Source: Flavobacteriaceae bacterium PRS1 (GTDB lineage Bacteria > Bacteroidota > Bacteroidia > Flavobacteriales > Flavobacteriaceae). From it: a stretch of DNA of 64,000 nt. Shown here piece by piece: positions 17,687-28,968 of the stretch. A program made the position numbers and the translations under genes. A model generated the notes under the pieces. The model was not told the origin of the DNA. It saw only the letters and a program-made list of their open reading frames with translations, and did not search any database. Each line of letters opens with the position of its first letter. The first letter of the stretch is position 1. The stretch lies in the NCBI GenBank assembly GCA_003709165.1, contig RDRZ01000003.1, positions 62,001-126,000 of the forward strand. Direction: 5' to 3'.

Positions 17687-18637
17687 TTAATCTTTTAAGG
17701 TTTTAGTAACCTCATCTAAAATTTGGAAAGCTGTTTCAGCCATCTTATTTCCTTTTAAATCAAGTAATGGATTTACTTCAACAAACTCTAAACAAACTAC
17801 TTTATTTGTGTTTAAAAAGCCATTAATAATTTTTATGCATTCGTATTGATCAAATCCTTTAGAAACCGGTGTTCCTGTACCATAAGAAATTAAATCACAA
17901 TCCATACTATCCACATCAAAAGACACATAAATCATATCGCAATTTGCTAGTTTATTAATAGCTTCGTTTACACATTTATCTAAGCCTCTATAACGGATTT
18001 CGGCAACTTTATAATTTCTAATATTAAGCTTTTCCATTTGCTTAACTTCGGCTTCTTCGGTATCTCTAACACCAAAATAAACAATGTCTTCAGGAGCTAC
18101 TTTAGCTTCAGGAGTACCAATACTTTTTAATTCATTCCAAAATTTTTCAGTTTCATCAGCAATAGTATTGATTTTGCAATCTATATTGTCTTCAGCCATT
18201 GCAGCAGCTAAAGGCATACCATGTATATTTCCAGAAGGAGAGGTATATGGCGAATGCAAATCGGCATGAGCATCTATCCAGATAACTCCTAATTTTTTGT
18301 TAGAATATGCTGCTTTAATACCACTAATAGTACCTAAAGCAGATGAGTGATCTCCTGAAATTACTAAAGGAAAAACACCATCGTTCAAATTACGTTGAAC
18401 AGCATTGGAAACACGTGTACATTGCTGAAAAACATGTTCAATACGTTTTCCAAAAGAATTTTTTGCCTTATTATAAATAGACTCATTTTCTGTTTCAATA
18501 TCTTCAAAATCAAATTGCGCAAAATAATTATTATTTACGTTTATTGCTGCAATTTCTATGGCATCAATTCCCATATCTGAACCTCGAGTGCCAGCTCCAA
18601 TATCTGACCTGTTTTTAATTATTTTAATTTTCTTCAT
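17687..18637 (-). CDS. rocF: Arginase
   Basis: A 316-residue ureohydrolase that splits arginine into ornithine and urea with a dimanganese centre. Metal-ligand motifs are all present: SGDHSSALG, WIDAHADLHSP, and SFDVDSMDCD, plus FVEVNPLLD near the C-terminus. The SGNIHGMPLA segment is the arginase-type substrate loop and separates it from agmatinase and formimidoylglutamase. It opens a minus-strand pair with the M20 peptidase, after the citrate synthase terminator. With CtlX nearby it suggests an arginine/citrulline catabolic capacity. Confidence 0.92.
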   Translation of the reverse strand: MKKIKIIKNRSDIGAGTRGSDMGIDAIEIAAINVNNNYFAQFDFEDIETENESIYNKAKNSFGKRIEHVFQQCTRVSNAVQRNLNDGVFPLVISGDHSSALGTISGIKAAYSNKKLGVIWIDAHADLHSPYTSPSGNIHGMPLAAAMAEDNIDCKINTIADETEKFWNELKSIGTPEAKVAPEDIVYFGVRDTEEAEVKQMEKLNIRNYKVAEIRYRGLDKCVNEAINKLANCDMIYVSFDVDSMDCDLISYGTGTPVSKGFDQYECIKIINGFLNTNKVVCLEFVEVNPLLDLKGNKMAETAFQILDEVTKTLKD

Positions 18638-18649
18638 ATAAACTATTAT

Positions 18650-18681
18650 AAAAAAGCCTCATAACGTTTTCACTATGAGGC
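18650..18681 (-). terminator. Intrinsic terminator of citrate synthase
   Basis: GCCTCATA (18656-18663) pairs perfectly with TATGAGGC (18674-18681); on the minus strand the stem is followed by six T. It lies between the gltA stop and the arginase start. Confidence 0.9.
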
Positions 18682-18698
18682 AGGTAGTAATTTATAAT

Positions 18699-19985
18699 CT
18701 ATCTTTTTTTAATGTTCTTAAACTCTCGATGAGTTTCTCCAATATATAATTGTCGTGGACGACCAATTGGTTCGTTATTTAAACGCATTTCTCGCCATTG
18801 TGCAATCCATCCAGGCAAACGCCCTAAAGCAAACATTACTGTAAACATATCAGTTGGTATATCCATTGCACGATAAATAATTCCTGAATAGAAATCTACA
18901 TTTGGATAAAGCTTACGACTTACAAAATAATCGTCGTTTAATGCTTCTTGTTCAAGTCCTTTAGCGACTTCTAAAATTGGATCTTCTACACCTAAATCGT
19001 TTAAAACCTTATCTGCTGAAACTTTAATTATTGTTGCTCTTGGATCTAAATTTTTATACACACGATGTCCAAAACCCATTAATCGAAATGGATCTTCTTT
19101 ATCTTTGGCTTTTGCCATATATTTTTTAGTATCGCCACCATCTTCCTTAATAGCTTCTAACATTTCGAGAACTGCTTGATTTGCGCCACCATGAAGCGGT
19201 CCCCAAAGTGCAGAAATACCCGCAGATATTGAAGCAAATAATCCAGCATGCGATGAACCTACAATTCTAACTGTAGAAGTAGAACAGTTTTGTTCGTGGT
19301 CTGCATGTAAGATTAAAAGCTTGTCTAAAGCATCTACCATTACTTGGCTTTGTACATACTCTTCGTTGGGTTTTTTAAACATCATTTTTAAGATGTTCTC
19401 AACATAGCCCAAACTATTATCACCATAATCTAATGGTAAACCTTGTTTTTTACGAAGTGTCCAAGCCACTAATACTGGAAATTTTGCAAGAATTTTAACT
19501 ATTGCATGATACATATCTTCTTCAGAATTTACGTTTACTGAAGAAGGATTAAATGCTGTTAATGCACTTGTTAACGAAGATAAAACTCCCATTGGATGTG
19601 CAGACTTCGGAAAAGCATCTATAATTTTTCTAACATCATCATCTACCAAAGATTGTGCTTTAATATCCGAATGAAATTCCTCTAATTGTTCTTGATTTGG
19701 AAGCTCTCCAAAAATCAACAAAAAAGCGACTTCTAAAAAATCAGCTTTTTGGGCTAAATCTTCAATAGCATAGCCTCTATACCTCAAAATTCCTTTTTCG
19801 CCATCTAAAAACGTAATCGCACTTTCGCAGGCACCTGTGTTTTTATAACCAGGATCAATCGTCGTTATTCCTCCTGTTGCCGCTCTTAATGTTTTAATAT
19901 CGATTGCAACTTCATTTTCTGTTCCTTTTACTAAAGGAAACTCATGTTTTTGTCCGTTAATTTCTAACGTTGCAGTATTTGGCAT
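18699..19985 (-). CDS. gltA: Citrate synthase
   Basis: A 428-residue type II (hexameric-type) citrate synthase; it condenses acetyl-CoA with oxaloacetate in the TCA cycle. Signature segments: GILRYRGYAIEDLA, catalytic His in ILHADHEQNCSTSTVR, second His in GPLHGGANQAVLEML, and the active-site Asp region SGIIYRAMDIPTDMFTVMF. The first 45 residues form the beta-rich N-terminal domain of this type. Monocistronic by its own terminator, downstream of eno. A TATTTTTC box (one base off TAnnTTTG) lies upstream. Confidence 0.97.
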   Translation of the reverse strand: MPNTATLEINGQKHEFPLVKGTENEVAIDIKTLRAATGGITTIDPGYKNTGACESAITFLDGEKGILRYRGYAIEDLAQKADFLEVAFLLIFGELPNQEQLEEFHSDIKAQSLVDDDVRKIIDAFPKSAHPMGVLSSLTSALTAFNPSSVNVNSEEDMYHAIVKILAKFPVLVAWTLRKKQGLPLDYGDNSLGYVENILKMMFKKPNEEYVQSQVMVDALDKLLILHADHEQNCSTSTVRIVGSSHAGLFASISAGISALWGPLHGGANQAVLEMLEAIKEDGGDTKKYMAKAKDKEDPFRLMGFGHRVYKNLDPRATIIKVSADKVLNDLGVEDPILEVAKGLEQEALNDDYFVSRKLYPNVDFYSGIIYRAMDIPTDMFTVMFALGRLPGWIAQWREMRLNNEPIGRPRQLYIGETHREFKNIKKR

Positions 19986-20106
19986 ATTTTAAAAAAATTG
20001 ATTATGAATTGTTGTCGAAAACAACTTCACTATATTACGAAAAATATCCCGATTTTTAAAGTTTATTGACAAAGGATTTTCCGATTTTGATAATATTAAA
20101 ATAGAT

Positions 20107-20143
20107 AAAAAAGATAGCGATTATTAGTAATTTAACAATCGCT
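20107..20143 (-). terminator. Intrinsic terminator of enolase
   Basis: AGCGATT (20116-20122) pairs with AATCGCT (20137-20143); on the minus strand a T-rich run follows. It is 26 bases beyond the eno stop. Confidence 0.8.
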
Positions 20144-20168
20144 TTGTATTTAATATTTAAGGGTACTT

Positions 20169-21467
<1,299 letters not shown>

Positions 21468-21486
21468 TTATTTATTTTTTGGAATT

Positions 21487-21494
21487 CAAATTTA
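21487..21494 (-). promoter_or_regulatory. eno: Candidate -7 element for eno
   Basis: Minus-strand TAAATTTG matches TAnnTTTG, 28 bases before the eno start. No clear -33 element. Confidence 0.4.
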
Positions 21495-21587
21495 CGGTTT
21501 AATATTGTTTTAATATCTATGCCTTCGGAAGAATTATATATAATACTTTCTATAACGTTTTAGTAAAATAAAAAAGATAATAAATAC

Positions 21588-22715
21588 TTAAACTCTTTGA
21601 ATATCTTTCAGTTTGGCAGCCTTGATATTCTCTATAAATTGATCGAATAAATACCTTGAATCATGTGGTCCCGGACTTGCTTCGGGATGAAATTGTACAG
21701 AAAAACAGGTTTTACTTTTCATTGACAGTCCTGCTACTGTATTATCATTAAGATGTATATGTGTGATTTCTAAATCAGGATGAGCTTCGGCTTCTTCTTT
21801 ATTGACAGCAAAGCCATGATTTTGTGAAGTAATCTCTCCTTTTCCAGTTATTAAGTTCTTTACAGGATGGTTTATGCCTCTATGACCATTATGCATTTTA
21901 TAGGTAGAAACACCATTCGCCAATGCAATAATCTGATGACCAAGACAAATACCAAATAACGGAAGGTCTCTTTTTATAATTTCTTTTGCAAGATTCTGCG
22001 CTTCTACAAGAGGTTCAGGATCTCCAGGACCATTGGATAAAAAATAACCTTCAGGTTTAAAATCGCTCATGTCTTCAAAAGATGCATCATAAGGAAATAC
22101 TTTAATATATGCATCTCTATTAGCAAGGTTACGAAGAATATTTTTTTTAATTCCGATATCTAAAGCTGCGATTTTTATTGATGCGTTTTCATCTCCAAAA
22201 TAATACGGTTGTTTTGTTGATACTTTAGAAGCTAACTCAAGACCATCCATATTTGGTACTTTTACAAGTTGCTCTTTTAAGTTTTCAATATTTTCAACAT
22301 CAGTAGAAATTACTGCATTCATCGCTCCATTATCTCTTATATAACTTACAAGTGCTCTTGTATCGACATCTGAAATCGCAAAGAGGTTATTTTTTTCAAA
22401 AAATTCTTCTAAAGAACTATTTGCTGCATGACGAGAATAGTTATAACTAAAATTCTTGCAAATTAAACCAGCGATTTTTATTGAATCTGATTCTACTTCA
22501 TTTTCATTAACCCCATAATTACCTATATGTGAATTTGTAGCTATCATTAACTGCCCAAAGTAAGAAGGGTCTGTAAATATCTCCTGGTAGCCTGTCATTC
22601 CTGTATTGAAGCATACTTCGCCAAAAGCACTTCCCCCTTTCCCTATTGCTTTGCCATAAAAAATGGTTCCATCTTCTAAAAGGATTATGGCTTTTTTACG
22701 TATTTGATATTTCAT
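21588..22715 (-). CDS. carA: Carbamoyl-phosphate synthase small subunit
   Basis: A 375-residue glutamine amidotransferase subunit that supplies ammonia for carbamoyl phosphate, used for arginine and pyrimidines. The N-terminal domain begins LLEDGTIFYGKAIGKGG and has GYQEIFTDPSYFGQL. The class I glutaminase domain has FLSNGPGDPEP, the nucleophile Cys in LFGICLGHQI, and the His/Glu pair in VQFHPEASPGPHDS. The large subunit gene is not in the window. It is followed by eno on the same strand. Confidence 0.97.
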   Translation of the reverse strand: MKYQIRKKAIILLEDGTIFYGKAIGKGGSAFGEVCFNTGMTGYQEIFTDPSYFGQLMIATNSHIGNYGVNENEVESDSIKIAGLICKNFSYNYSRHAANSSLEEFFEKNNLFAISDVDTRALVSYIRDNGAMNAVISTDVENIENLKEQLVKVPNMDGLELASKVSTKQPYYFGDENASIKIAALDIGIKKNILRNLANRDAYIKVFPYDASFEDMSDFKPEGYFLSNGPGDPEPLVEAQNLAKEIIKRDLPLFGICLGHQIIALANGVSTYKMHNGHRGINHPVKNLITGKGEITSQNHGFAVNKEEAEAHPDLEITHIHLNDNTVAGLSMKSKTCFSVQFHPEASPGPHDSRYLFDQFIENIKAAKLKDIQRV

Positions 22716-22835
22716 TGTTTTCTTTTATAAAGAGGTTTCAGCTTTTCAACTACGCTTAAACTTCGTTGAAAAAAGTCGCATGAACAAAGTTTTACAAAAA
22801 TACTTTATCCTATTTAAATACATAATTTTTTGCAT

Positions 22836-22863
22836 AAAAAAAGGAATTAAATATTAACTCCTT
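22836..22863 (-). terminator. Intrinsic terminator of the secreted-protein gene
   Basis: A 10-bp stem with one G-T pair (22841-22850 with 22854-22863) and a three-base loop, followed on the minus strand by a T run. It lies just past the stop of the 22869-23579 gene. Confidence 0.85.
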
Positions 22864-22868
22864 ATTAA

Positions 22869-23579
22869 TTATATTTTAGCAGAAAACTCTAAAATCTTCC
22901 GCACATCACTTTCCTTTTTAAAAGAGAGATTGTTATTTTTAGCATAGGCTTCAATATTATTTACCTTTTCTACATCGCCATTTACTAATTTTAAAATATG
23001 GTTTTTCTTAAGTTTAAAAGGTTTAATCATGTCATCTTTTCGAATACAATAATATTCTTTCCTTATGTATTTATCATTTTTTCGATTTATCATCGGGTTT
23101 GCTGAACCTTCAATTAACTTAACTTTAAATCCTTTTAAAAGTTGAAAATCATCATTAGTATAAACAACTTCATAGACTTTATTATCTTCTTCCCAATAAT
23201 AATTTTTATAAATTATCCCATTAATAATAAATTTATCAATATTATTGAAACTAAATGTAAAAATTGAATCGCCTTCAATTTTAGATTCAAAAGTATGCCG
23301 TTTTATATTTAAATTTATATTTCTTAACAAAAACTTCTGGTTGTCTTCAGTTTGAATAATACAATAATTATCCCATTTATCGAATAAATAAAAAGTACCA
23401 TCTGTTTGTCTTTTTGGGTTAAAGAATGTTACAGAAGAACCAAAAGTTTGACCACCATTCAAACTCAACTGTCTGATGTTAGCATTGAAACTTTGCTGAT
23501 CTCCTGCTGTTCCAACAGAACTTTGAGAAAAAACTGGTCCAACTGATAGGATTGAAATAATAAAAAGAATTTTTTTCAT
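22869..23579 (-). CDS. Secreted protein of unknown function
   Basis: A 236-residue protein with a clear signal peptide (MKKILFIISILSVGPVFSQ). I do not recognise a family. The mature part is rich in beta strands: TFYLFDKWDNYCIIQ, SIFTFSFNNIDKFIING, YYWEEDNKVYEVVYTNDD. The C-terminal part is basic (KNHILKLVNGDVEKVNNIEAYAKNNN) and might pack as helices. It sits between the end of the ribosomal operon and carA, with its own terminator, so it is probably transcribed alone. Confidence 0.7.
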   Translation of the reverse strand: MKKILFIISILSVGPVFSQSSVGTAGDQQSFNANIRQLSLNGGQTFGSSVTFFNPKRQTDGTFYLFDKWDNYCIIQTEDNQKFLLRNINLNIKRHTFESKIEGDSIFTFSFNNIDKFIINGIIYKNYYWEEDNKVYEVVYTNDDFQLLKGFKVKLIEGSANPMINRKNDKYIRKEYYCIRKDDMIKPFKLKKNHILKLVNGDVEKVNNIEAYAKNNNLSFKKESDVRKILEFSAKI

Positions 23580-23621
23580 AGCAGTTTATTTTTTAATTGA
23601 AAGGTGTAAAAGTAATTAATT

Positions 23622-23660
23622 CTTAAAAGAAAAGGGTAAACATTTGTCATGTTTACCCTT
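23622..23660 (-). terminator. Terminator of the ribosomal/alpha operon
   Basis: A perfect 12-bp stem (AAGGGTAAACAT, 23632-23643, with ATGTTTACCCTT, 23649-23660) and a five-base loop, followed on the minus strand by a T-rich stretch. It is about 29 bases past the rplQ stop and closes the long operon. Confidence 0.92.
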
Positions 23661-23688
23661 AAAGAAATGTTAAAGTTTTTATACTATT

Positions 23689-24159
23689 CTATTCTTCCTC
23701 GTTAGAAGCTTTAGCATCTACTACTGGAGCAACTGTTTTGCTGCCTCCTCTTCTGCTTCTACGTGTTGTTTTCTTTGCCGCTTTTTTGGCATTATAAATT
23801 TCGTTATAATCTACAAGCTCTATCATTGCCATATCTGCATTATCACCAAGACGATTACCAAGTTTTATAATTCTTGTATATCCTCCAGGACGATCGCCTA
23901 CTTTTGCTGCAACTTCTCTAAAGAGTTCTGTAACTGCTTCTTTTTGTCTTAAACGACTAAATACAATACGTCTGTTGTGTGTTGTATCTTCTTTTGATTT
24001 TGTAATCATTGGCTCAACAAATTGCTTTAAAGCTTTTGCTTTTGCAACTGTTGTATTAATACGCTTATGCTCAATTAAAGAACAAGCCATATTAGCTAAC
24101 ATCGATTTTCTGTGAGCGGTTTTTCTGCCTAAATGGTTTACTTTTTTTCCGTGACGCAT
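23689..24159 (-). CDS. rplQ: 50S ribosomal protein L17
   Basis: 156 residues. The first about 115 form the L17 fold ([20 protein letters not shown], then [20 protein letters not shown] and [21 protein letters not shown]), which sits near the exit tunnel of the large subunit. A C-terminal extension rich in Lys, Ala and Glu (about 120-156) is longer than in E. coli and is common in Bacteroidota. Last gene of the alpha operon, just before a strong terminator. Confidence 0.97.
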   Translation of the reverse strand: MRHGKKVNHLGRKTAHRKSMLANMACSLIEHKRINTTVAKAKALKQFVEPMITKSKEDTTHNRRIVFSRLRQKEAVTELFREVAAKVGDRPGGYTRIIKLGNRLGDNADMAMIELVDYNEIYNAKKAAKKTTRRSRRGGSKTVAPVVDAKASNEEE

Positions 24160-24220
24160 TATTTTTTATTTTAATCACCATCTTGCTACAACTCAATAAA
24201 GAGGAGCAAAATATGATGTA

Positions 24221-25213
24221 TTAATCTTTATCTAATTTATATTTACTTAAATCCATTCCGAAATTAAGCCCTTTAACATTTACAAGTTCTTCAAGTTCAG
24301 TTAAAGATTTTTTACCAAAATTACGGAACTTCATCAGGTCGTTTTTATTAAATGACACCAAATCTCCTAATGTATCAACCTCGGCAGCTTTTAAACAATT
24401 TAATGCACGAACTGAAAGATCCATATCTATCAATTTTGTTTTAAGCAACTGTCTCATATGAAGCGATTCCTCGTCATAAGTTTCGGTTTGTGCAATTTCA
24501 TCTGCTTCTAGTGTTATTCTCTCATCTGAAAACAACATGAAATGATGAATTAAAATTTTAGCAGCTTCGGTTAAAGCTTCTTGTGGAACAATAGATCCAT
24601 CTGTAATAATTTCGAAAACTAATTTTTCGTAATCCGTTTTTTGCTCTACACGATAGTTCTCAACACTATATTTTACGTTTTTTATTGGTGTGTAAATAGA
24701 ATCCGTAAAAATTGTACCAAGTGGTGCTGATGCTTTTTTGTTTTCTTCAGCAGGAACATAACCTCTACCTTTTTCGATAGTAATTTCCATATTGATACTT
24801 ACTTTAGGATCTAAATTACAGATAACCAAATCTGAATTTAAAACTTGGAATCCTGAAATAAATTTCTGAAAATCTCCAGCTGTAATTTGTTCTTGCCCAG
24901 AAATTGAAATTGAAACTGATTCGTTATCAACTTCATCAATTTGACGTTTAAAACGAATTTGTTTAAGGTTAAGTACTATTTCTGTAACATCCTCAACTAC
25001 TCCTGTAATTGTAGAAAATTCGTGTTCTACACCTTCAATTCTAACCGATGTAATTGCGAATCCTTCTAAAGAAGATAGCAAAACTCTTCTTAAAGCATTT
25101 CCTACAGTTAAGCCATAACCAGGCTCTAAAGGTCTAAACTCGAATTTGCCTTCAAATTCATCTGAATCTATTAAGATTACTTTGTCGGGCTTTTGAAAAT
25201 TTAATATTGCCAT
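24221..25213 (-). CDS. rpoA: RNA polymerase alpha subunit
   Basis: 330 residues. The N-terminal domain (about 1-235) drives assembly of the polymerase core, with [21 protein letters not shown] linker leads to the C-terminal domain (about 255-325), which binds UP elements and activators and contains [21 protein letters not shown]-like helices and [16 protein letters not shown]. It lies between rpsD and rplQ, the standard alpha-operon order. Confidence 0.98.
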   Translation of the reverse strand: MAILNFQKPDKVILIDSDEFEGKFEFRPLEPGYGLTVGNALRRVLLSSLEGFAITSVRIEGVEHEFSTITGVVEDVTEIVLNLKQIRFKRQIDEVDNESVSISISGQEQITAGDFQKFISGFQVLNSDLVICNLDPKVSINMEITIEKGRGYVPAEENKKASAPLGTIFTDSIYTPIKNVKYSVENYRVEQKTDYEKLVFEIITDGSIVPQEALTEAAKILIHHFMLFSDERITLEADEIAQTETYDEESLHMRQLLKTKLIDMDLSVRALNCLKAAEVDTLGDLVSFNKNDLMKFRNFGKKSLTELEELVNVKGLNFGMDLSKYKLDKD

Positions 25214-25234
25214 ATTGTTTTATTGTATCAGTTA

Positions 25235-25840
25235 TTATTTAGAATATAATTCGACGATGAATTGTTCGTTAATGTTTTCTGGAATTTGAATACGTGCTGG
25301 AATAGACACATAAGTGCCTTCTTTAATATCGTTGTTCCATGTAATCCATTCGTAAACATGACTTGAATTAGAAAGTGACCTTTCAATTGTTTCAAGTGAT
25401 TTAGATTTCTCTCTTACTGCCACTACATCTCCAGCTTTTAACGAATAAGATGGAATGTTTACCAATTTACCGTTTACTGTAATATGTCTGTGGGAAACGA
25501 GTTGTCTTGCTCCGCTTCGTGATGGGGAAATACCCATTCTGTACACTACATTGTCTAATCTAGATTCGCATAATTGTAACAATACTTCTCCAGTAAGACC
25601 TGAAGCTGCTGTTGCTTTTTTAAACATGTTTCTAAATTGACGTTCCAAAATACCGTAAGTGTATTTTGCTTTTTGCTTTTCCATTAATTGGATAGCATAT
25701 TCCGATTTTTTTCCACGTCTTCTTGTGTTTCCGTGTTGACCTGGAGGATAATTTCTTTTTTCGAAAGATTTATCTTCTCCAAAAATAGCTTCTCCGAATT
25801 TACGTGCTATTTTAGTTTTAGGACCAGTATATCTTGCCAT
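25235..25840 (-). CDS. rpsD: 30S ribosomal protein S4
   Basis: 201 residues. A primary 16S rRNA binder in the body of the small subunit that also affects decoding accuracy. The S4 RNA-binding domain is visible as [20 protein letters not shown] and [19 protein letters not shown]. The N-terminus lacks the four-Cys zinc site found in some species, so it is the zinc-independent type. A 160-base gap separates it from rpsK. Confidence 0.97.
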   Translation of the reverse strand: MARYTGPKTKIARKFGEAIFGEDKSFEKRNYPPGQHGNTRRRGKKSEYAIQLMEKQKAKYTYGILERQFRNMFKKATAASGLTGEVLLQLCESRLDNVVYRMGISPSRSGARQLVSHRHITVNGKLVNIPSYSLKAGDVVAVREKSKSLETIERSLSNSSHVYEWITWNNDIKEGTYVSIPARIQIPENINEQFIVELYSK

Positions 25841-25966
25841 TTTAAATTTGTTTTGAGAGTGATTATGAATTAAGGTCTTATACTTATCCTTCGATAATCG
25901 TTAGCCTCTCGATTATACTTGTTAATTATTGATTTACTATATATGATTGACGATTGACGATTTAAA

Positions 25967-25994
25967 AATTCGTAAATTGAAATTCGTAAATTGA
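25967..25994. repeat. Two tandem 14-base units
   Basis: AATTCGTAAATTGA occurs twice head to tail in the rpsK-rpsD gap, next to a shorter tandem of TGACGAT. Related AT-rich runs (variants of TTGATTTACG) recur at about 30062 and 37688 in other gaps of this operon. Confidence 0.6.
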
Positions 25995-26000
25995 AAATTG

Positions 26001-26384
26001 TTAAACTCTTCTGCGTTTTGGAGGTCTGCATCCATTATGTGGTGTTGGTGTTACATCAATAATTTCTGTAACTTCAATACCTCCATTATGAATTGATCTA
26101 ATAGCAGATTCTCTACCATTACCCGGGCCTTTTACGTACACTTTTACTTTCCTTAAGCCAGCTTCTTTAGCTACTTCTATAGCATCTTCGGCAGCCAACT
26201 GAGCAGCATAAGGTGTGTTTTTCTTTGAACCTCTAAATCCCATTTTACCAGCTGAAGACCACGATATTACGTCGCCTTTCTTATTGGTAAGAGAAATAAT
26301 AATATTATTAAAAGAAGCTGTAATGTGTGCTTCTCCTACAGAATCTACTATAACTTTACGATTTTTAGCACTTGCTTTTGCCAT
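26001..26384 (-). CDS. rpsK: 30S ribosomal protein S11
   Basis: 127 residues. Part of the small-subunit platform, near the E site. Family strings are [40 protein letters not shown], and the basic C-terminus [17 protein letters not shown]. 12 bases separate it from rpsM. Confidence 0.98.
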   Translation of the reverse strand: MAKASAKNRKVIVDSVGEAHITASFNNIIISLTNKKGDVISWSSAGKMGFRGSKKNTPYAAQLAAEDAIEVAKEAGLRKVKVYVKGPGNGRESAIRSIHNGGIEVTEIIDVTPTPHNGCRPPKRRRV

Positions 26385-26396
26385 AATTACTAATTA

Positions 26397-26771
26397 TTAT
26401 TTAGTTACTTTTTTCTTATTAGCAACAGTTTTTCTTCTACCTTTTCTTGTTCTTGAGTTATTTTTAGTACGTTGCCCTCTTAAAGGAAGCCCGATTCTAT
26501 GACGAATTCCTCTATAACAACCAATATCCATTAATCGCTTAATGTTTATTTGTGTTTCAGAACGTAATTCACCTTCTATTGTAAATGTTCCAACAGCATC
26601 TCGAATTTTACTGATTTCTTCATCAGTCCAATCTGAAACTTTTGTGCTTTCATCTACTTTAGCAGTTTCCAATATTTGTTTCGCTCTACTTCTACCTACT
26701 CCGTAGATATAAGTTAGCGAGATAACTCCTCTTTTTTGTTTTGGTATGTCTACACCTGCAATTCTTGCCAT
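26397..26771 (-). CDS. rpsM: 30S ribosomal protein S13
   Basis: 124 residues. Lies in the head of the small subunit and touches P-site tRNA and bridge B1. Signature: [20 protein letters not shown] at the start, and [20 protein letters not shown] followed by a long basic tail. First gene of the alpha operon proper. Confidence 0.98.
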   Translation of the reverse strand: MARIAGVDIPKQKRGVISLTYIYGVGRSRAKQILETAKVDESTKVSDWTDEEISKIRDAVGTFTIEGELRSETQINIKRLMDIGCYRGIRHRIGLPLRGQRTKNNSRTRKGRRKTVANKKKVTK

Positions 26772-26773
26772 AA

Positions 26774-26890
26774 TTACCCTTGTCTTTGTTTGAATCTAGG
26801 ATTCTTTTTGTTGATTACGTAAAGTGTTCCTTTTCTACGCACGATTTTACAATCTGCGCTTCTTTTTTTTATTGATGCTCTTACTTTCAT
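26774..26890 (-). CDS. rpmJ: 50S ribosomal protein L36
   Basis: 38 residues, from the ATG at 26888-26890 to TAA at 26774-26776. It begins [20 protein letters not shown] and ends NPRFKQRQG. Only one Cys of the usual zinc ribbon is left, so this is the zinc-independent form usual in Bacteroidota. It sits in the expected slot between infA and rpsM, with 2 bases before rpsM. Confidence 0.95.
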   Translation of the reverse strand: MKVRASIKKRSADCKIVRRKGTLYVINKKNPRFKQRQG

Positions 26891-26896
26891 TTTGTA

Positions 26897-27112
26897 TTAG
26901 TATCTATAAGTTATTCTTGCCTTAGATAAATCGTAAGGACTCATTTCTAATTTTACTTTATCTCCTGGCAAAAGCTTTATGTAATGCATTCGCATTTTAC
27001 CAGATATATGAGCAGTCACAATGTGACCGTTTTCTAATTCAACACGAAACATCGCATTCGATAATGAATCTATTATTGTTCCGTCTTGTTCTATTGCTGC
27101 TTGTTTTGCCAT
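26897..27112 (-). CDS. infA: Translation initiation factor IF-1
   Basis: 71 residues, a single OB-fold that blocks the ribosomal A site during initiation. Strings: [40 protein letters not shown] and [20 protein letters not shown]. Follows secY by 15 bases, as in most Bacteroidota spc operons. Confidence 0.98.
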   Translation of the reverse strand: MAKQAAIEQDGTIIDSLSNAMFRVELENGHIVTAHISGKMRMHYIKLLPGDKVKLEMSPYDLSKARITYRY

Positions 27113-27127
27113 AGTATTTTTATTAAA

Positions 27128-28489
27128 CTATTGTATAGCTTTTCTATTTTTACCCGTTTTCATCAAGCCATCATAATGTTTATTTAATAAATACGAATTA
27201 ACTTGCAGCATCGTATCTATTGAAACTCCAACCATAATTAATAATGAGGTGCCTCCAAAAAATAATGCCCATCCTTGTTGTACACCCATTAATTTTACAA
27301 TAAACGCAGGAAATACCGCAATTAATGCTAAAAACATAGAACCTGGTAACGTAATTTGCGACATTATTTTATCCAAATATTCTGAAGTTTCTGTTCCGGG
27401 ACGTATCCCTGGAATAAATCCTCCACTACGTTTTAAATCGTCTGCCATTTTATTTGTAGGTACTGTAATTGCCGTATAAAAATATGTGAACACAATAATT
27501 AATAATGCAAATGTTATGTTATACCATAAACCAAATATATCTGAATATTGAGTTTGCATCCATTGTCCTACTCCTGTATCTTTTAAAAATCCAGATCCTC
27601 CTATTAAGCTTGGCACAAACATAATGGCTTGCGCAAAGATAATTGGCATTACTCCTGATGCATTTAATTTTAATGGAATATATTGTCTGGAGCCAAATAT
27701 ATTTTTTTCATACCCTCCAGAAGCTGTACGTCTAGCATACTGAACTTTAATTTTTCTTACAGCCATCACTAACATAATAGATGCCAAAATGATGACTAAC
27801 CAAATTACAAGTTCTATTAAAATCATTATTAAACCTCCATTAGACTCCGTTACTCTAGCAGCATATTCTTGTACAAATGATAATGGTAAATTTGCAATGA
27901 TACCAACCATTATTAATATTGAAATACCATTACCAATTCCTTTATCTGTAATTTTTTCACCCAACCACATTGCAAATACACATCCTGTTACCAAAATGAT
28001 TATAGATGAAAACATAAAGGTAGTAGTAGAAAATCCAACAATTAAAAGTGAGTTTAATGATCCTAGACCCGTTAATGCAGGTAAACTATACAAATAGCCT
28101 GGAGCTTGTACCAAACATATTGCTATAGTTAACCAACGTGTTATTTGGGTTATCTTTTTTTGCCCACTAGCTCCTTCCTTTTGCAATTTTTGTAAATATG
28201 GAATTGCGATTCCCATTAGCTGTACTACAATAGAAGCTGAAATGTATGGCATAATACCTAAAGCAAATACAGAAGCATTGGCAAATGCACCTCCGGTAAA
28301 AGCATTTAGTAAAGCTAATATACCATCAGCTGTTTTATCTGCAAGACCTCCTAATTGTTCTACGTTAATTCCTGGTAAAGCTACTTGAGCTCCAAAACGA
28401 TATACTAGAAGCAATCCTAAAGTTAGGATAATTCTATCTTTGAGTTCTGTAATTTTCCAAACATTTTTTAATGTCTCTATTAATTTCAT
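27128..28489 (-). CDS. secY: Protein translocase subunit SecY
   Basis: 453 residues with about ten membrane helices. It forms the protein-conducting channel with SecE and SecG. Recognisable segments are GLLLVYRFGAQVALPGINVE in helix 1, ALGIMPYISASIVVQLM in the plug-helix region, and FKIPGIRPG-like cytoplasmic loop GGFIPGIRPGTETSEYLDKI. It is in the canonical position between rplO and infA. Confidence 0.98.
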   Translation of the reverse strand: MKLIETLKNVWKITELKDRIILTLGLLLVYRFGAQVALPGINVEQLGGLADKTADGILALLNAFTGGAFANASVFALGIMPYISASIVVQLMGIAIPYLQKLQKEGASGQKKITQITRWLTIAICLVQAPGYLYSLPALTGLGSLNSLLIVGFSTTTFMFSSIIILVTGCVFAMWLGEKITDKGIGNGISILIMVGIIANLPLSFVQEYAARVTESNGGLIMILIELVIWLVIILASIMLVMAVRKIKVQYARRTASGGYEKNIFGSRQYIPLKLNASGVMPIIFAQAIMFVPSLIGGSGFLKDTGVGQWMQTQYSDIFGLWYNITFALLIIVFTYFYTAITVPTNKMADDLKRSGGFIPGIRPGTETSEYLDKIMSQITLPGSMFLALIAVFPAFIVKLMGVQQGWALFFGGTSLLIMVGVSIDTMLQVNSYLLNKHYDGLMKTGKNRKAIQ

Positions 28490-28504
28490 TATCTATTCAG
28501 GCTG

Positions 28505-28954
28505 TTATAATGTTACGGCTTCTCCTCCTGCAGCTTCAATAGCAGCTTTTGCTGAAGCAGTAAATTTATGAGCAGTTACTTTTAATTTCGCTTTTAATTC
28601 TCCTCTTCCTAATATTTTAACCAGTTCATTTTTACCAGCTAAACGAAAAGCAATCATTGTATCTAAATCTATTTTACCTTTTATTTTTTTAACATCAACC
28701 ATTTCTTGTAAAGTATCCAAATTAATTCCTTGGTATTCTTTACGGTTAATGTTAGTAAAACCAAATTTAGGCACACGTCTTTGAAGTGGCATTTGCCCAC
28801 CTTCAAAACCTAGTTTTCTGGAATAACCTGATCTAGATTTTGCCCCTTTATGTCCTCTTGTAGAAGTACCACCTTTACCAGACCCTTGTCCTCTACCTAA
28901 TCTTTTGCCAGTATTAATTGATCCTTCAGCAGGTTTTAAATTACTTAAATCCAT
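28505..28954 (-). CDS. rplO: 50S ribosomal protein L15
   Basis: 149 residues. A late-assembling large-subunit protein. The N-terminal basic Gly-rich arm (GKRLGRGQGSGKGGTSTRGH and GAKSRSGYSRKLGFEGGQMP) threads into 23S rRNA; the globular end includes GELKAKLKVTAHKFTASAKA. 14 bases after rpmD. Confidence 0.97.
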   Translation of the reverse strand: MDLSNLKPAEGSINTGKRLGRGQGSGKGGTSTRGHKGAKSRSGYSRKLGFEGGQMPLQRRVPKFGFTNINRKEYQGINLDTLQEMVDVKKIKGKIDLDTMIAFRLAGKNELVKILGRGELKAKLKVTAHKFTASAKAAIEAAGGEAVTL

Positions 28955-28968
28955 TTTCCTGTTTATTT

